Positions 24,967-34,622 are shown, counted from the stretch's first letter. The stretch is 64,000 nt of DNA from an uncultured Vicinamibacterales bacterium (GCA_958295905.1 OY282382.1:4646910-4710909), one strand, 5' to 3'. Made by a program: numbers and translations. Notes: generated by a model from the sequence alone, not told the origin.

Positions 24967-27053
24967 CCCAAGTTTACCAGCCATAAATATAAAATATTGT
25001 AAACAAGCAACTTACGCCGACAGAAATACTCGAGTGGCACTACAAACGTGCCCAAACCGGTGAGAGGGGGCGGTCAGATGAGCGTCTTGCGGACGCCCCC
25101 GGGATGCGGGTCGACGCCGAGCGCGTCGTAGATTTCACGCTGCCCGGGTTCGGCTTGCGTGGCCGTGCGCACGTGCAGCGTGCGTTCGTCGGGGCGCCGG
25201 AAGGTGGCGGTGACGCGTTGCTGCCCTTCCAGAATGCGGCGCAACGTGGTCCAACCGGCGGCGTTGCCGTGCTCACGCAGTCGGGTTCGGATGACCTGTA
25301 CGAGCTGGTAGGCGATGACGGTGATGAACAGGCGGCCGTCGGCCCGCCGCGGCTTGTGGTGGTAGATGGGGCGCAGGCCGAGCTCGGACTTGAGTGAACG
25401 GAAGACGGCCTCCACGTCGGTGAGCGTGGTGTAGGTGCGCCACAGGGCGTCTTCATCCCAGTCGGTCTCGCTGCTGCGCAGGCAGTAGACCCCGGGATGG
25501 GTGGCCATCGAGCCGTCCCGGGGACGGCGGGTCCAGGTGACGGCGACGGCCTTCCCGCCGGTCTCGTCGGCAGTGACCCCGATCTGGTAGTGGGAGGCGA
25601 CGCGGGGGTGCTTCGTCTTCAACCGCCCGATGCGCTGCCACACTTGGTCGAGCCGCTTGTGGGCGCGGGGGCGCGCGAGTCCCTCGTGGAGCCGGGTCAG
25701 GGCGGCCTCGAAGCGGGCGGCGAAACGCTCGACGATGGCCCGCTCCTTCTTGGCGCGCTCCTCGGAGTAGCAGTACAGGCGCACTTCGTCGGGGTCGGTC
25801 GAGACCACCTTGTGCAGGTGCACGGTCTGGTTGGACCGGGTCCGGAGCGATACGGCGGCCTCGGCGTCGAACTGACGGTGACGTTCGCGGCTGACGACCA
25901 GGTAGCGGTAGCCGTGGTCGCGCAGCCACTGCACGCAGGCTTCGGTGGCGACGCCGCGGTCCATGACCACGAGGGCGCCGGCCGGCGCCTCCAGCGCCCC
26001 GAGCATGCCGGCCGGCGTGCGCTGTTCCCGGACGTTGCCGGCGAAGACCCCGGAGCGGCGCACGAAGCCGCCGGCGTCGAGCATGAGGCCCAGGGTCAGC
26101 AGCGGACAGTCGCTGCGCTTCTCCTTCGAGTGCCCGCGTTGCGCCTGCGGCTGCCCGCCCGCCCCGCCTTCGAAGTAGGTGTTGGTCAGGTCGTAGAGGG
26201 TCACCGTCGGCTGCAGGTCGAACAGTCCCATCGCGCGGTCGAACAGATGCGTCTCGATCGCCCCGCGATGCTTCACCAGCGCGTCCGAGGCGCGGTAGAG
26301 CTGCATCGCGCCGACGGTCTCGAAGTCGACGCCGAGCAACTCCCCGAGTCCGCTGCGCTCTTGCAGCCAGCGGTGGGTCGCCCGCTCCGAGGCGGGGTGG
26401 GCGAAACGCCCGACGATGACGCCGGCCGCCGCCGCGCGCAGGGCGCCGTTGACGCCGAGGTCGGCGAGCAGCGCCGGCAGGCCCAACTGCTCGAGGGCCC
26501 ACAGGCCGACCTGCTCAACCCCGACGCTGCGGGGGCGGACCAGACGCAGCGAGTCGACATCGAGGGGCTGCACGTCGGCCGGTCCGGCCGCCGCGCCGCC
26601 CGCCTGCGCGCCGCGGACGACCAGCTGTCCGGCGATGCGCCGGGCTTCCTTTTCGACGGCGGGCGGGCCATCGGCGACCAGGGGCGCTTGGCCGGTCAAG
26701 AGGTCGTCGATGCGAGCGCACAACCGCGGCCATTGGGCCTGGGGGATGTCGAAGTGCCGCCCGAGATTGAGCCGGGTGCGTTGACGGACGGTGTTTCCGA
26801 CGCGCTCGGATTGCACCAGACGATGGGAGAAGTAGGGCTTTCCGTCGTGTGAGCGCCGCGTCTGGGTTCGCCGGATGAACACGATGCCCACGATAGCGGG
26901 TGGATCCACCCCAGTCAACCCATTCTGTAAAATTATGGCACTACATCGCGCGGCATCAAAACCAGATCCTTTAGAATCAACAACTTACGGACACGAAAGA
27001 CCCGAAATACAGCCAAAATCGGCAAAATGACCGGTCAACTTGGTAAACTTGGG
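24967..27053. mobile_element. IS1634/IS4-type insertion sequence
   Basis: 2087 bp bounded by perfect 13-bp terminal inverted repeats, CCCAAGTTTACCA and TGGTAAACTTGGG, and flanked on both sides by CTAG (24963-24966, 27054-27057). It carries one transposase gene on the minus strand. The ends are AT-rich. Confidence 0.9.
25074..26918 (-). CDS. IS1634-family transposase
   Basis: 614 aa (a start 12-13 codons downstream, at the GTG before FIRRTQTRRSHDGK, is also plausible). DDE motifs: TLYDLTNTYFEGG (first Asp), ALVVMDRGVATEA (second Asp) and TDVEAVFRSLKSELGLRPIY (Glu). The frame fills the element between the inverted repeats and shows no damage, so it may be active. Confidence 0.92.
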   Translation of the reverse strand: MTGVDPPAIVGIVFIRRTQTRRSHDGKPYFSHRLVQSERVGNTVRQRTRLNLGRHFDIPQAQWPRLCARIDDLLTGQAPLVADGPPAVEKEARRIAGQLVVRGAQAGGAAAGPADVQPLDVDSLRLVRPRSVGVEQVGLWALEQLGLPALLADLGVNGALRAAAAGVIVGRFAHPASERATHRWLQERSGLGELLGVDFETVGAMQLYRASDALVKHRGAIETHLFDRAMGLFDLQPTVTLYDLTNTYFEGGAGGQPQAQRGHSKEKRSDCPLLTLGLMLDAGGFVRRSGVFAGNVREQRTPAGMLGALEAPAGALVVMDRGVATEACVQWLRDHGYRYLVVSRERHRQFDAEAAVSLRTRSNQTVHLHKVVSTDPDEVRLYCYSEERAKKERAIVERFAARFEAALTRLHEGLARPRAHKRLDQVWQRIGRLKTKHPRVASHYQIGVTADETGGKAVAVTWTRRPRDGSMATHPGVYCLRSSETDWDEDALWRTYTTLTDVEAVFRSLKSELGLRPIYHHKPRRADGRLFITVIAYQLVQVIRTRLREHGNAAGWTTLRRILEGQQRVTATFRRPDERTLHVRTATQAEPGQREIYDALGVDPHPGGVRKTLI

Positions 27054-27057
27054 CTAG

Positions 27058-27166
27058 GAGTCTGCGCCGTAGGAAATTATGACCACCATATGTTGCGCAA
27101 GCGCCGGCGATTGACCGCTACATATTGTGCCAAATCGGACCCAAAACCGTTCTGCGGCGCAGACTC
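27058..27166. mobile_element. 109-bp miniature element with IS1182-like ends
   Basis: It starts GAGTCTGCGCCGTAGGAA and ends TTCTGCGGCGCAGACTC, i.e. the same ~15-bp inverted repeats as the neighbouring IS1182-like element. It is flanked by CTAG on both sides (27054-27057, 27167-27170) and has no coding capacity. Probably mobilised in trans by that IS. Confidence 0.85.
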
Positions 27167-27170
27167 CTAG

Positions 27171-28750
27171 GAGTCTGCGCCGCAGGAAGTTCGCGGAATC
27201 CCGGTGGCTTGCGTCGTGACGCACGGCGTCAAGGTGTCTTCCGCGGTCGACGAGCAGGTGATTTTCGACCAGCCGGCGGCGTGAACCGAAAACAGGCCGT
27301 ACACCCCTCCAAACGCCGCGATTCGCACCCGATTCTCGGTCGGTGGGGGCAAGATCCACCCCTTTTACGCCGCCATCAGCGCGTGCAGGCGCTTGGCGTT
27401 CACCGCCAGGCACACCAAGTCCCACTCGCCCCGCACCTGCGCCAGGCCGCGCAGGCTGAAGCGCCGGAAGCCCAGCACGTGCTTGACCCAGCCATACGGC
27501 GCCTCCGACAACCACTTCCGCTCCGCATACACCGCCCGCCCCGCCGGCGTCGACAGCTTCTCCACCATCCGCCCCGTCGCCGGATGCTTCTCCAGATCGC
27601 GGCCGGCGACCCCCTTGTCCTCCCGGCCCGCCGCCACGTAACCGTCAACACCCCGCGTTTCCAGGTCCGCCAAATCCCGCTCGTTGCAGTACCCCGCGTC
27701 GGCCAGCACCGTCTCCGGCTGCGTCTCGAACGTCTCCCGCACCTGGTCGAGCAACACCGGCAGCCCCCCCTGGTCGCTCGCGTTCGCCGTCACATCCGTC
27801 GCCACCAACAACTGGTGCTCGGCGTCCACCGCCGCCTGCGCGTTGTAGCACTGCTGGAAGCCCTCGTTGCCCGTCTTCATGATCCCGCTTTCCGGGTCCG
27901 TGAAGTTGCTCTGCGACTTCTCGTCGGGCTCCCCGTACGCCCGCTTGTACGGCCGGCCCCCCTTCGGATTCCGGGTCCGCCCCGGCTGCCGGCCGCGCGC
28001 GGCGTCCGCAGCCCGTTGCGCCGCCTCCAAACGCGCCTGCGCCGCCCGGATCGCCGCCAAACGATCCTCACGCCGCCGCAACTCCGCCGGCAACTCGTCG
28101 CCCCGTACCGCCGGACCCAACCGCACGTCCTCGGCCACGTCGGTCTCATCCGCCGACCGCAACAGCGCGTCGACCTCGCCGGCCAGACGCCGTTCCTCCT
28201 CCTGCATCCGACCGTAGCTCATCGCCTTGCGCTTGCTCGCATTCGCGCGCACCTTCGTCCCGTCGATCGACAGCTTCCCGAACCGGGCCAGCCCCAATTC
28301 CCGCGCCAGACCGACCACCTCGACGAACAGCCGCTTGAAATCGGCCGGGTGCCGGCGACGAAACTCGCAAATCGTCCGATGCTGCGGGAAGTTGCCGGCG
28401 GCCAGCACCCGGAACGCGACGTCCTCTTCCAGCTTCTTCGCGATCCTCCGCGACGAAAACACCCCCGTCGCGTAGGCGTAGAGCAGCACCTTCACCATCA
28501 TCCGAGGCGAATACGGCGCGTTGCGACGACCGTCCCCCTCGTACGGCGCGTAGAACGCCGTCAGATCCAGACCTTCAACCAGATCGCTGATGTGGTGCGC
28601 CAAGTGACCCTCGGGCAGCCACTCCCGCACATCGGGCGGCAACAACAGCGACTGCTCGGGCACGTAGGGGCGAAACGTGGTCGACATCAAGCTCCCTCTC
28701 GTCGTCGGCTCGTCTACAATTGTCGCATCGATTTTCTACGGCGCAGACTC
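27171..28750. mobile_element. IS1182-type insertion sequence
   Basis: 1580 bp between CTAG 27167-27170 and CTAG 28751-28754. The ends are GAGTCTGCGCCGCAGGAA and TTTTCTACGGCGCAGACTC. It contains one intact minus-strand transposase and ~190 bp of non-coding sequence at its left end. Confidence 0.9.
27365..28690 (-). CDS. IS1182-family transposase
   Basis: 441 aa. The N-terminal helical region has the family opening (LLLPPDVREWLPEGHLAHHI). DDE residues sit in KLSIDGTKVRANAS, TVLADAGYCNERDL and KWLSEAPYGWVKHVLGFRRF. A variable Arg/Ala-rich insertion lies between the first two motifs (about 175-250). The frame is intact. Confidence 0.93.
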   Translation of the reverse strand: MMSTTFRPYVPEQSLLLPPDVREWLPEGHLAHHISDLVEGLDLTAFYAPYEGDGRRNAPYSPRMMVKVLLYAYATGVFSSRRIAKKLEEDVAFRVLAAGNFPQHRTICEFRRRHPADFKRLFVEVVGLARELGLARFGKLSIDGTKVRANASKRKAMSYGRMQEEERRLAGEVDALLRSADETDVAEDVRLGPAVRGDELPAELRRREDRLAAIRAAQARLEAAQRAADAARGRQPGRTRNPKGGRPYKRAYGEPDEKSQSNFTDPESGIMKTGNEGFQQCYNAQAAVDAEHQLLVATDVTANASDQGGLPVLLDQVRETFETQPETVLADAGYCNERDLADLETRGVDGYVAAGREDKGVAGRDLEKHPATGRMVEKLSTPAGRAVYAERKWLSEAPYGWVKHVLGFRRFSLRGLAQVRGEWDLVCLAVNAKRLHALMAA

Positions 28751-28754
28751 CTAG

Positions 28755-28913
28755 CAGCCCGTGGCAAAACTCCGCGACGCGCCAGAACTGGCCGGCGGTG
28801 GCGCGGAAACGGCTCGGATCGGTCAGATTTCGGCGATTTTCGACCGCTGTACGACACGTTCTTGGGCCGAGTACGGCCCCGGCCGGATGCAGCACAACTT
28901 CTGCCACGGACTG
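28755..28913. mobile_element. 159-bp miniature element with ends of the 29361-30817 IS
   Basis: It begins CAGCCCGTGGCAAAACTC and ends AACTTCTGCCACGGACTG, between CTAG 28751-28754 and CTAG 28914-28917. The ends match those of the IS at 29361-30817 (CAGCCCG-GG). Non-coding. Confidence 0.85.
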
Positions 28914-29250
28914 CTAGGGTACGACCTCACCATTGACCCTCAGACGCAAGCGCTAGTTACCCCCATCCCAGCGAGTGAGGTACGAAGGTTGAATATCGCA
29001 AAGCGAATCATCACAGACTATCTGAATGGTGGGAAGCTACCGACGACCTCTTGAATGAGGCAGCGATTCGCGTCGTCGGTTATATGCAAGTTGCTTCGGC
29101 TCCAATGGGCGCGTTCAATCGATTAAAGTTCGGTAGCTCGATGCACGATGCAGACTTCGCGACTGGCGCACCAAGTAATGCCCTGCGTCGAAGCGGGGCA
29201 ATGTCGCTACTGTCGCCGTATCGTCGCCGAGGATAGTACATGGCATCGCA

Positions 29251-29359
29251 ATGTTCCAAACGCGATGGACAGCCCACCAGATAGAAATCATTCGTTTGTC
29301 GGAGATTGCGTATCTGCGCCGTTTGACCGGCGCCCGCGGCATACCTCCCAATACACCTA
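29251..29359 (+). pseudogene. Truncated small phage-type gene
   Basis: ATG 29251 opens MFQTRWTAHQIEIIRLSEIA, then YLRRLTGARGIPPNT, and is cut by the CTAG-flanked IS at 29361. It follows the connector gene by 15 bp on the same strand and has the same lower-GC character. I do not recognise the family. No continuation exists beyond the IS. Confidence 0.45.
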
Positions 29360-29360
29360 G

Positions 29361-30817
29361 CAGCCCGAGGTAGAAGTCCCCGGTGTTCAGATGGCTGGCT
29401 GAAGGGGCCGGTGGCTCGATAGCGCGGCGACCCGCGCCGAATTGGGCCGGAATCGCGTCAAGAGCCGCTCCAGACCGCTCCACAGGCCCACAAACCGCCC
29501 AATCAGCCCGCAGACGGCGGATACCACCCCGCCCCGCAGGCCGCGGGGCGTGCCGGCGCCGATCGCCTGACGCAGAAGCAGCCCGAGGTTGAGGCCCGCG
29601 ACGTGCACCAGCAGGCGCTTCAGGATGTTCGAATGCCCCCGAAGGTGCACCCGGCGCATCCCGCCGGTCTCAAACAGGTGCGCAAACGGACGCTCCACCA
29701 GCTCGCCACGACGCCGCAGCAAACGCCGGCCCCGCTTGCCCCGGATCCGGCGCCGGTTCCCATACACCGCGTCCCGAGCCTCCGGCGCGTTCTTCCAGCT
29801 CCGCCGGCCCCGGTCCGGCTCCGCAATGTAGCTCCGAACCTCCACCGCCGCCAAATCCACCATCGTCTCGTTGCTGTGGTAGCCCTTGTCCGCAACCACC
29901 TCCGAAACCCCCGCCGCCTCCGGCAACACCGTCTCCACCTGCTCCGTCGCCGTCACGAGGGTCTCGGCCATCGTCGCCGTATCCCCCTTGTCCGCCCCCT
30001 GGATCGTCACACCCACCACCGCACCCGTCTCCAGATCCACCGCATGCTCCACCTTGTGGGCCAGGTGGGTGCTGCCGTCCTTCATCTTCGCGACCTTCGC
30101 GTCCGGGTCGTGGGGGTGGGTCCAATCCTTGTTCGACGTCTTCTTCTTCCGCTTCCGGTCAAAACGCGCCAACTCCTCCGCCGTCGGCGTCTCGATGCCG
30201 GAAGCTTTCGCCAAACGGGTCAGGAACGCCGTGTAATCCTCGCCCGTGTCACGCCGAACGATGCTCCGCATCGCCGCGTTCGCCTCCAGCGTCGTCGCAT
30301 CGACGCCCAACGTCTTCCCCGCAACCAAGCCCGCCCCCGCCAACTGCTCCAGCACCCAAGTGAACACCGCCTGATGGGTCTCCACCGGGAACAGCCGACG
30401 CGTCCGCGAAATCGTCGAATGGTCCGGGGGCGCCGCCGGCGCCGCCAAACGCAGAAACGCCCGCATGCTCAGCGAATCCTCCGCGCGCCACGCGATGCCC
30501 CGCTCCGAGTCCAGCCCTTCGAAGTACCCGATGAGCAGCAATCGGAAGTACCGTCCGGGAGCCAGACTCGGCCGGCCCATCACCGCGTAGAACGGCGCGC
30601 ACAGGCCTTCGACGAACGCGTCGAACCCTGCCGCCTCCAGAATCCGGTTCAGTCGCTCGTAGAACGGATGCCCCGCACTCTGCGACAGATCCGCCGTCGC
30701 GACCCACATCGACTGCTGCGACCCGTCGTCGCGCACCGTGCCCATTGCCATGCCCGCCAGTGTAGTACATGGGGGCCGCCCTGTCGATCCCTGGACGCCG
30801 ACTTTCACCACGGGCTG
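29361..30817. mobile_element. IS5/IS1182-type insertion sequence, CTAG-flanked
   Basis: 1457 bp between CTAG 29357-29360 and CTAG 30818-30821. The ends are CAGCCCGAGGTAGAAGTC and GACTTTCACCACGGGCTG (imperfect inverted repeats). The genes on its two sides differ (phage fragment, helicase), which points to a recombination or deletion event. Confidence 0.88.
29387..30751 (-). CDS. IS5/IS1182-group transposase
   Basis: About 454 aa from ATG 30751 (or ATG 30745, MGTVRDDGSQQSMW). The frame is open back to 30811, but that would start inside the terminal repeat. DUF772-like N-terminal region: FVEGLCAPFYAVMGRPSLAP, YFRLLLIGYFEGLDSERGIA. DDE residues: LGVDATTLEANAA, SEVVADKGYHSNE and GELVERPFAHLFETGG. 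Intact. Confidence 0.92.
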   Translation of the reverse strand: MAMGTVRDDGSQQSMWVATADLSQSAGHPFYERLNRILEAAGFDAFVEGLCAPFYAVMGRPSLAPGRYFRLLLIGYFEGLDSERGIAWRAEDSLSMRAFLRLAAPAAPPDHSTISRTRRLFPVETHQAVFTWVLEQLAGAGLVAGKTLGVDATTLEANAAMRSIVRRDTGEDYTAFLTRLAKASGIETPTAEELARFDRKRKKKTSNKDWTHPHDPDAKVAKMKDGSTHLAHKVEHAVDLETGAVVGVTIQGADKGDTATMAETLVTATEQVETVLPEAAGVSEVVADKGYHSNETMVDLAAVEVRSYIAEPDRGRRSWKNAPEARDAVYGNRRRIRGKRGRRLLRRRGELVERPFAHLFETGGMRRVHLRGHSNILKRLLVHVAGLNLGLLLRQAIGAGTPRGLRGGVVSAVCGLIGRFVGLWSGLERLLTRFRPNSARVAALSSHRPLQPAI

Positions 30818-30821
30818 CTAG

Positions 30822-32753
30822 GGCCACATGTGTCTGGGAGGTGAGGAGAATGCGCGCTTCCGGATTGCGATGTAGCGTCTGTATGACGACTTCTGTGATA
30901 AACCGTGTCTTGCCGGTACCCGGCGGCCCTTCGACCACCAAGAAGGAGTTCGTGCCGAGAGCCTTCCTTAGAGCTTGGCGTTTGCTCTCGTCGAGGCGGT
31001 CGCTAGAGACCTGGATGTCGTCGAGGTCATTGGGTTCGTGCGCAGCCTCCGGATTGACAAGTAGGTCGCGAAGGTCCGATCGGGCCGATCGTCGAAAACG
31101 CACAGCATCCAGCGCTTGGCGTTGACGATGGATCGCCCGCCGGCTCGCACGGGTGTCGAACTGAAGCTTGCCGCGGTTCGGAATCGGATCTGCTATTTCA
31201 TCTTCTACCCAGAGCACGACGCAGTTGTCGTCCACGGCATCAACTTCTCCCGCCACGACTCTATTACCGTGCTCCGATACCTCGATAAGGCGTGGTTGAC
31301 CGATCACATCGTCTTCAACGGCGTAGCCGGTGAAAAAAGTGAGCCGATTTCCAGCCCTCTCGAAGCCGTCGTATGGAATCGGTGGTTCGCGTCGTTGTTC
31401 TACATCGCTCTTGGCGTGGAGGATGGACGTCCACTTCCGGAATATCTCATCACTACGGGCCGCTTCCCGCTGTTGGGCCAAAGCCGCTTCGTGTTCGCCC
31501 AAACCATTCACTAACCACTCCATAGTCGCTGGTCCGTCCTGGGGAGGACTAGACCCGATCTGGAGACCGAACTTGACTTCGGGGATCCACGCCGAGTCGC
31601 GTTGGAACTCAAGATAGGATGGCGGCCATGGCGAGACACTAAACACGACAAGGTAACCACGGGATTCTCGGTCAATAGCGCCGTGATAGAAGTACTGCGC
31701 GGTGTAGAATGCGACATGGAAACCGTCCTCTCGCAACGGCTCCTTGCTCGGACCAGAGGGTACGTAGCGCTTCAAGCCACAGATTTCGTTCATGTCGTCG
31801 AGCACGAAGCGTTTCGCGTCGATTCCAGCACGGTCGAAGGTTTTCCGTAATATATCCTCTACTTTACGAGTGATCTTGACATAACAGCGGCGTCGTGGTG
31901 ACGCTGGGTGGAAACCAGCTTCGCGCTGGGTCTGGATCTGGTCGAGTCCAGCCTTTAGTACAACGACGTTGTTCTGCCTCTCGCTGGCGTTCTTCGAGAG
32001 CGCGAGACGGAGGGTGGTGGCGACTTCCGACGGACCATCGAAATCCTCCAGCGCACCGTAGACATCCTCGTAGGACGCGAGGGGCGTGTCGCTGAGGCAC
32101 TCGAGAGCGAGCACGGCGAATCCAAATACGTCGCGGGACTCACTGTTGGTTCCATCGTCGGACTCGGGGGGAGCATACGGCTCCGAACGGAATCCGGCCA
32201 CGGTCAATCCGGGCGCAACATGGGACCTCAGCTTTGAGATACCGAAGTCCACGACTTTGATTATCCCTTCGGCAGAAAAGAGGACGTTATGTGGTTTTAG
32301 GTCGCGGTGCAGAACATCGCGACTGTAGGCGTAGACCAAGCCATCGAGAATGGGACGACCAATGTCGTCGTAGAATGTGTCCCAGCCGGGCAAAGGTTGA
32401 GCAGCGACGTGCTGGAGGAGGGAGGTTTCGAGCCATTCGAGAACCAAGAAGCGACGGCCGGACTCGGCGTCGGTCCCAACATCGAGAACCCGCACGATGT
32501 TGGGGTGGTCGAGCCGCTGTAGAGCACGGCACTCCCGGGAGTACGCTTCTAGATGGAGACGACCAGCTTCGATATCGGTCTTGAAGAACTTGATCGCGAC
32601 AGGGTGACCGTTGGTCGCGTCGAAGGCGCGGTAAACCTCGGCCATACCCCCAGTCCGCGGTTCCTCGTTCTTGACTAGGGCGTAGCGGTCCTTCAGCACT
32701 CGCATTTCTTCCGTGGTCCCTTCAGCACGATCCCGGCCGTGGGTTTTCGACAT
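30822..32753 (-). pseudogene. Protein kinase-SF1 helicase fusion, 3'-truncated by an IS
   Basis: From ATG 32753, 644 codons survive. An N-terminal Ser/Thr kinase domain (about 20-280) has VAIKFF, LHRDLKPHN (~148) and VVDFGISKL (~166). A 300-residue middle region is unassigned. A helicase/AAA domain begins near 600 with the Walker A motif EGPPGTGKT (~608) and ends abruptly after TSQTHVAL at the IS boundary; motifs II-VI are lost. The codon use is less GC-rich than the chromosome. Kinase-helicase fusions of this kind occur among mobile defence genes; that role is inferred from the adjacent methyltransferase and endonuclease-like genes. Confidence 0.8.
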
Positions 32754-32781
32754 CGCAGGCGATCGCGGCTGTGATCGACGC

Positions 32782-33276
32782 TCATTGATGGAAGTGAGTC
32801 TGTCGGATGCCGCGCACCGCCGTCCGGAGGTGATTCTGCAACGAGTAGCACGTGATCCCCGTGAAGATGTCGATCAAGCGGTTGTACCGCACTACGGCCA
32901 GAAGGGCCTGCTCATCGTTGAGCGCGTGCATTGCGACGACGCCCGGCGTGGCGTCGGGAACCTTGGTGGCTCCCATCTGCTCGTTGGGGGCCAAGCGAAT
33001 CGGCCGAGTCAGGACGAAGCTGTATCGCCCCGACCCCGCACCCCGGATGATCCATTCGCGGCCGCGCGTGGCAGTGGACTGTACGGATTCCGGAAGGTTC
33101 CCCCGATACCGCGCGCTGTAAACCACGTCGCCGACGTTGCTCGGACGCCGAACGCCTCGCCGCTTGGCGGCTGCCGTGATTTCGGCTCTCTCGAAATCGA
33201 CTTGAGTCATCCCCTTCTTGAACTTCGACTCGAAGATCTCTTCGATGATCGCGGCGTACACGTTGGACTTGGACAT
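32782..33276 (-). CDS. Endonuclease-like protein, probably C-terminally truncated
   Basis: 164 aa from ATG 33276; an in-frame ATG at 33309 overlaps the methyltransferase by 13 bp. Segments IIEEIFESKFKKGMTQVDFE, VGDVVYSARYRGNLPES, IIRGAGSGRYSFVL and YNRLIDIFTGITCYSLQNHL resemble, from memory, the N-terminal part of longer restriction-endonuclease-like proteins paired with methylases. Those continue well beyond the point where this one stops (GIRQTHFHQ), so the nuclease half seems missing. It may be inactive. Confidence 0.55.
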   Translation of the reverse strand: MSKSNVYAAIIEEIFESKFKKGMTQVDFERAEITAAAKRRGVRRPSNVGDVVYSARYRGNLPESVQSTATRGREWIIRGAGSGRYSFVLTRPIRLAPNEQMGATKVPDATPGVVAMHALNDEQALLAVVRYNRLIDIFTGITCYSLQNHLRTAVRGIRQTHFHQ

Positions 33277-33296
33277 CGTGAGCAGCCGTGTCGGAA

Positions 33297-34622
33297 TCAA
33301 CCTGCCCAACGGAGCCGGACGACCTCTTCACGCAGATGTTGTCGGCTGGCCGTCGCGATCCGCGTCCTGAACAGGTCGATGGCCGTCAGCTCATAGCCGA
33401 GAGACTGGGCCAGCTCGCCCAGGATCTGCCCGGTCCGGATCATCACCCGCAGGTACGATGCCTGGTCTCCGACGACGTACGCGAGTCTCGCGCCGGGACG
33501 CAGCCTGCTCCTGAGACCGGCCAGATGCCGCACCATGCCGCCGAAGTACAGCTTCGTGACCCGCGCGTACTGCCGTTCGAAGCCCGATGTCTTGCCCAGC
33601 TCGATCCGCCGCTCTTCGATGAGCCGGGCGATGCGCTGAATGCCCTCGTGTTCAGCAACCAGGGCGTCGTCGGCGTCCGTCTTGTACACGCTTCGCGTAT
33701 TGGATCGAACGAGTCCCTGTTTCAGGCCCCGCAGCGCCTGCTTGTCCCGGACGAAGCCGAACAGCACGCTTTCGAGCCGCGTCGTGCGCGTGTAGTCCTT
33801 CTCGTTGGGATACGGCGGGGAGGTGATGACCGCATCGATGGACGACGGCTCCAGGAACTCGTCCAACCTCCGCGCGTCCGCAAGGTGGACGGTGGCTTCA
33901 GTCCCGGCCTGTTTCCGCAACGTCGCAAGGTCACCGCCCATCGTCCTGACGCGGTCCAGCCACGGTCCGACGACCGGCGCGTCTTCCCGAATCCGTCGGA
34001 CACCGACCTCCGGGCCGAAATGCAGGTTGCCGATTCCCGAGACCAATGCCGCCGCGAGCGCGAGTCGTTCGTGAGCGTACACCGCGTCGTCGCGGCGCCC
34101 CTCCAGCGCGTCGAGCAGCAGCAGCGTCTTGTGAAGCGGCAGCGGGCTGATCGAGTTCTTCAGCAGAAGGCTCAGGCGGTCGGGAGGCAACGTCCGGAGA
34201 TCGGCGATGGGCGGGTCCTCCGCCTGAAACAGGGGCGCCGGCCCGAAGTCGTCGATGCCCTGACCATCGAGCCGGTCCAGCGCCAGCCCGGCGATCTCCC
34301 CGGCGTGGGAGACCAGCGCGTCGGGGTCGACGCTCCAGTCCAGCTTGGTGCGGCTCGCGAAGCCGGCCATCGGGTTGCGCTCGATCCCGACGCTCGGGAT
34401 GCCGAGCTTCTTGCACTCGACCAGCGTCGTTCCGGTCCCGCAGAACGGATCCAGCACCTTCTGCGTCGAATCGACCCCGAACGTGTCGAGGTAGTCGCGT
34501 ACGAGGTGCGACGGAAACGAGAGGACGAAACGGTACCAGTCGTGGACGGCGCGGTCTTCGGGCTTCAGACGATTCCGTTCCGGAGCGCTACGGGCACTGG
34601 TTCGGGCAGCAGGCGGGATCAT
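33297..34622 (-). CDS. DNA methyltransferase (N6-adenine/N4-cytosine type)
   Basis: 441 aa from ATG 34622 (MIPPAARTSARSA); no strong ribosome-binding site is seen and a GTG four codons upstream is possible. AdoMet motif I is KVLDPFCGTGTTLVECKKLG near residue 65. Catalytic motif IV is AVITSPPYPNEKDYTRTTRL near 260, giving a motif order I before IV. It would methylate DNA for self-protection. With the downstream endonuclease-like gene and kinase-helicase it forms a probable restriction or defence island, now partly broken. An orphan methylase is the alternative. Confidence 0.88.
   Translation of the reverse strand: MIPPAARTSARSAPERNRLKPEDRAVHDWYRFVLSFPSHLVRDYLDTFGVDSTQKVLDPFCGTGTTLVECKKLGIPSVGIERNPMAGFASRTKLDWSVDPDALVSHAGEIAGLALDRLDGQGIDDFGPAPLFQAEDPPIADLRTLPPDRLSLLLKNSISPLPLHKTLLLLDALEGRRDDAVYAHERLALAAALVSGIGNLHFGPEVGVRRIREDAPVVGPWLDRVRTMGGDLATLRKQAGTEATVHLADARRLDEFLEPSSIDAVITSPPYPNEKDYTRTTRLESVLFGFVRDKQALRGLKQGLVRSNTRSVYKTDADDALVAEHEGIQRIARLIEERRIELGKTSGFERQYARVTKLYFGGMVRHLAGLRSRLRPGARLAYVVGDQASYLRVMIRTGQILGELAQSLGYELTAIDLFRTRIATASRQHLREEVVRLRWAG

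Larger units (their letters stand above)
24933..29236 (+). pseudogene. Phage head-tail connector gene split by four mobile elements
   Basis: The gene starts at ATG 24933 overlapping the portal stop (MIDDDTVWEAL) and is interrupted at CTAG 24963-24966. It resumes at 28914 (CTAG) with GYDLTIDPQTQALVTPIP, then SEVRRLNIAKRIITDYLNG. A further one-base shift moves it into DDLLNEAAIRVVGYM, FNRLKFGSSMHDAD and SALLSPYRRRG-like residues ending at 29236. Deleting 24967-28917, which leaves one CTAG, restores an uninterrupted junction. The protein resembles gp6-like connectors or adaptors. Confidence 0.75.
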
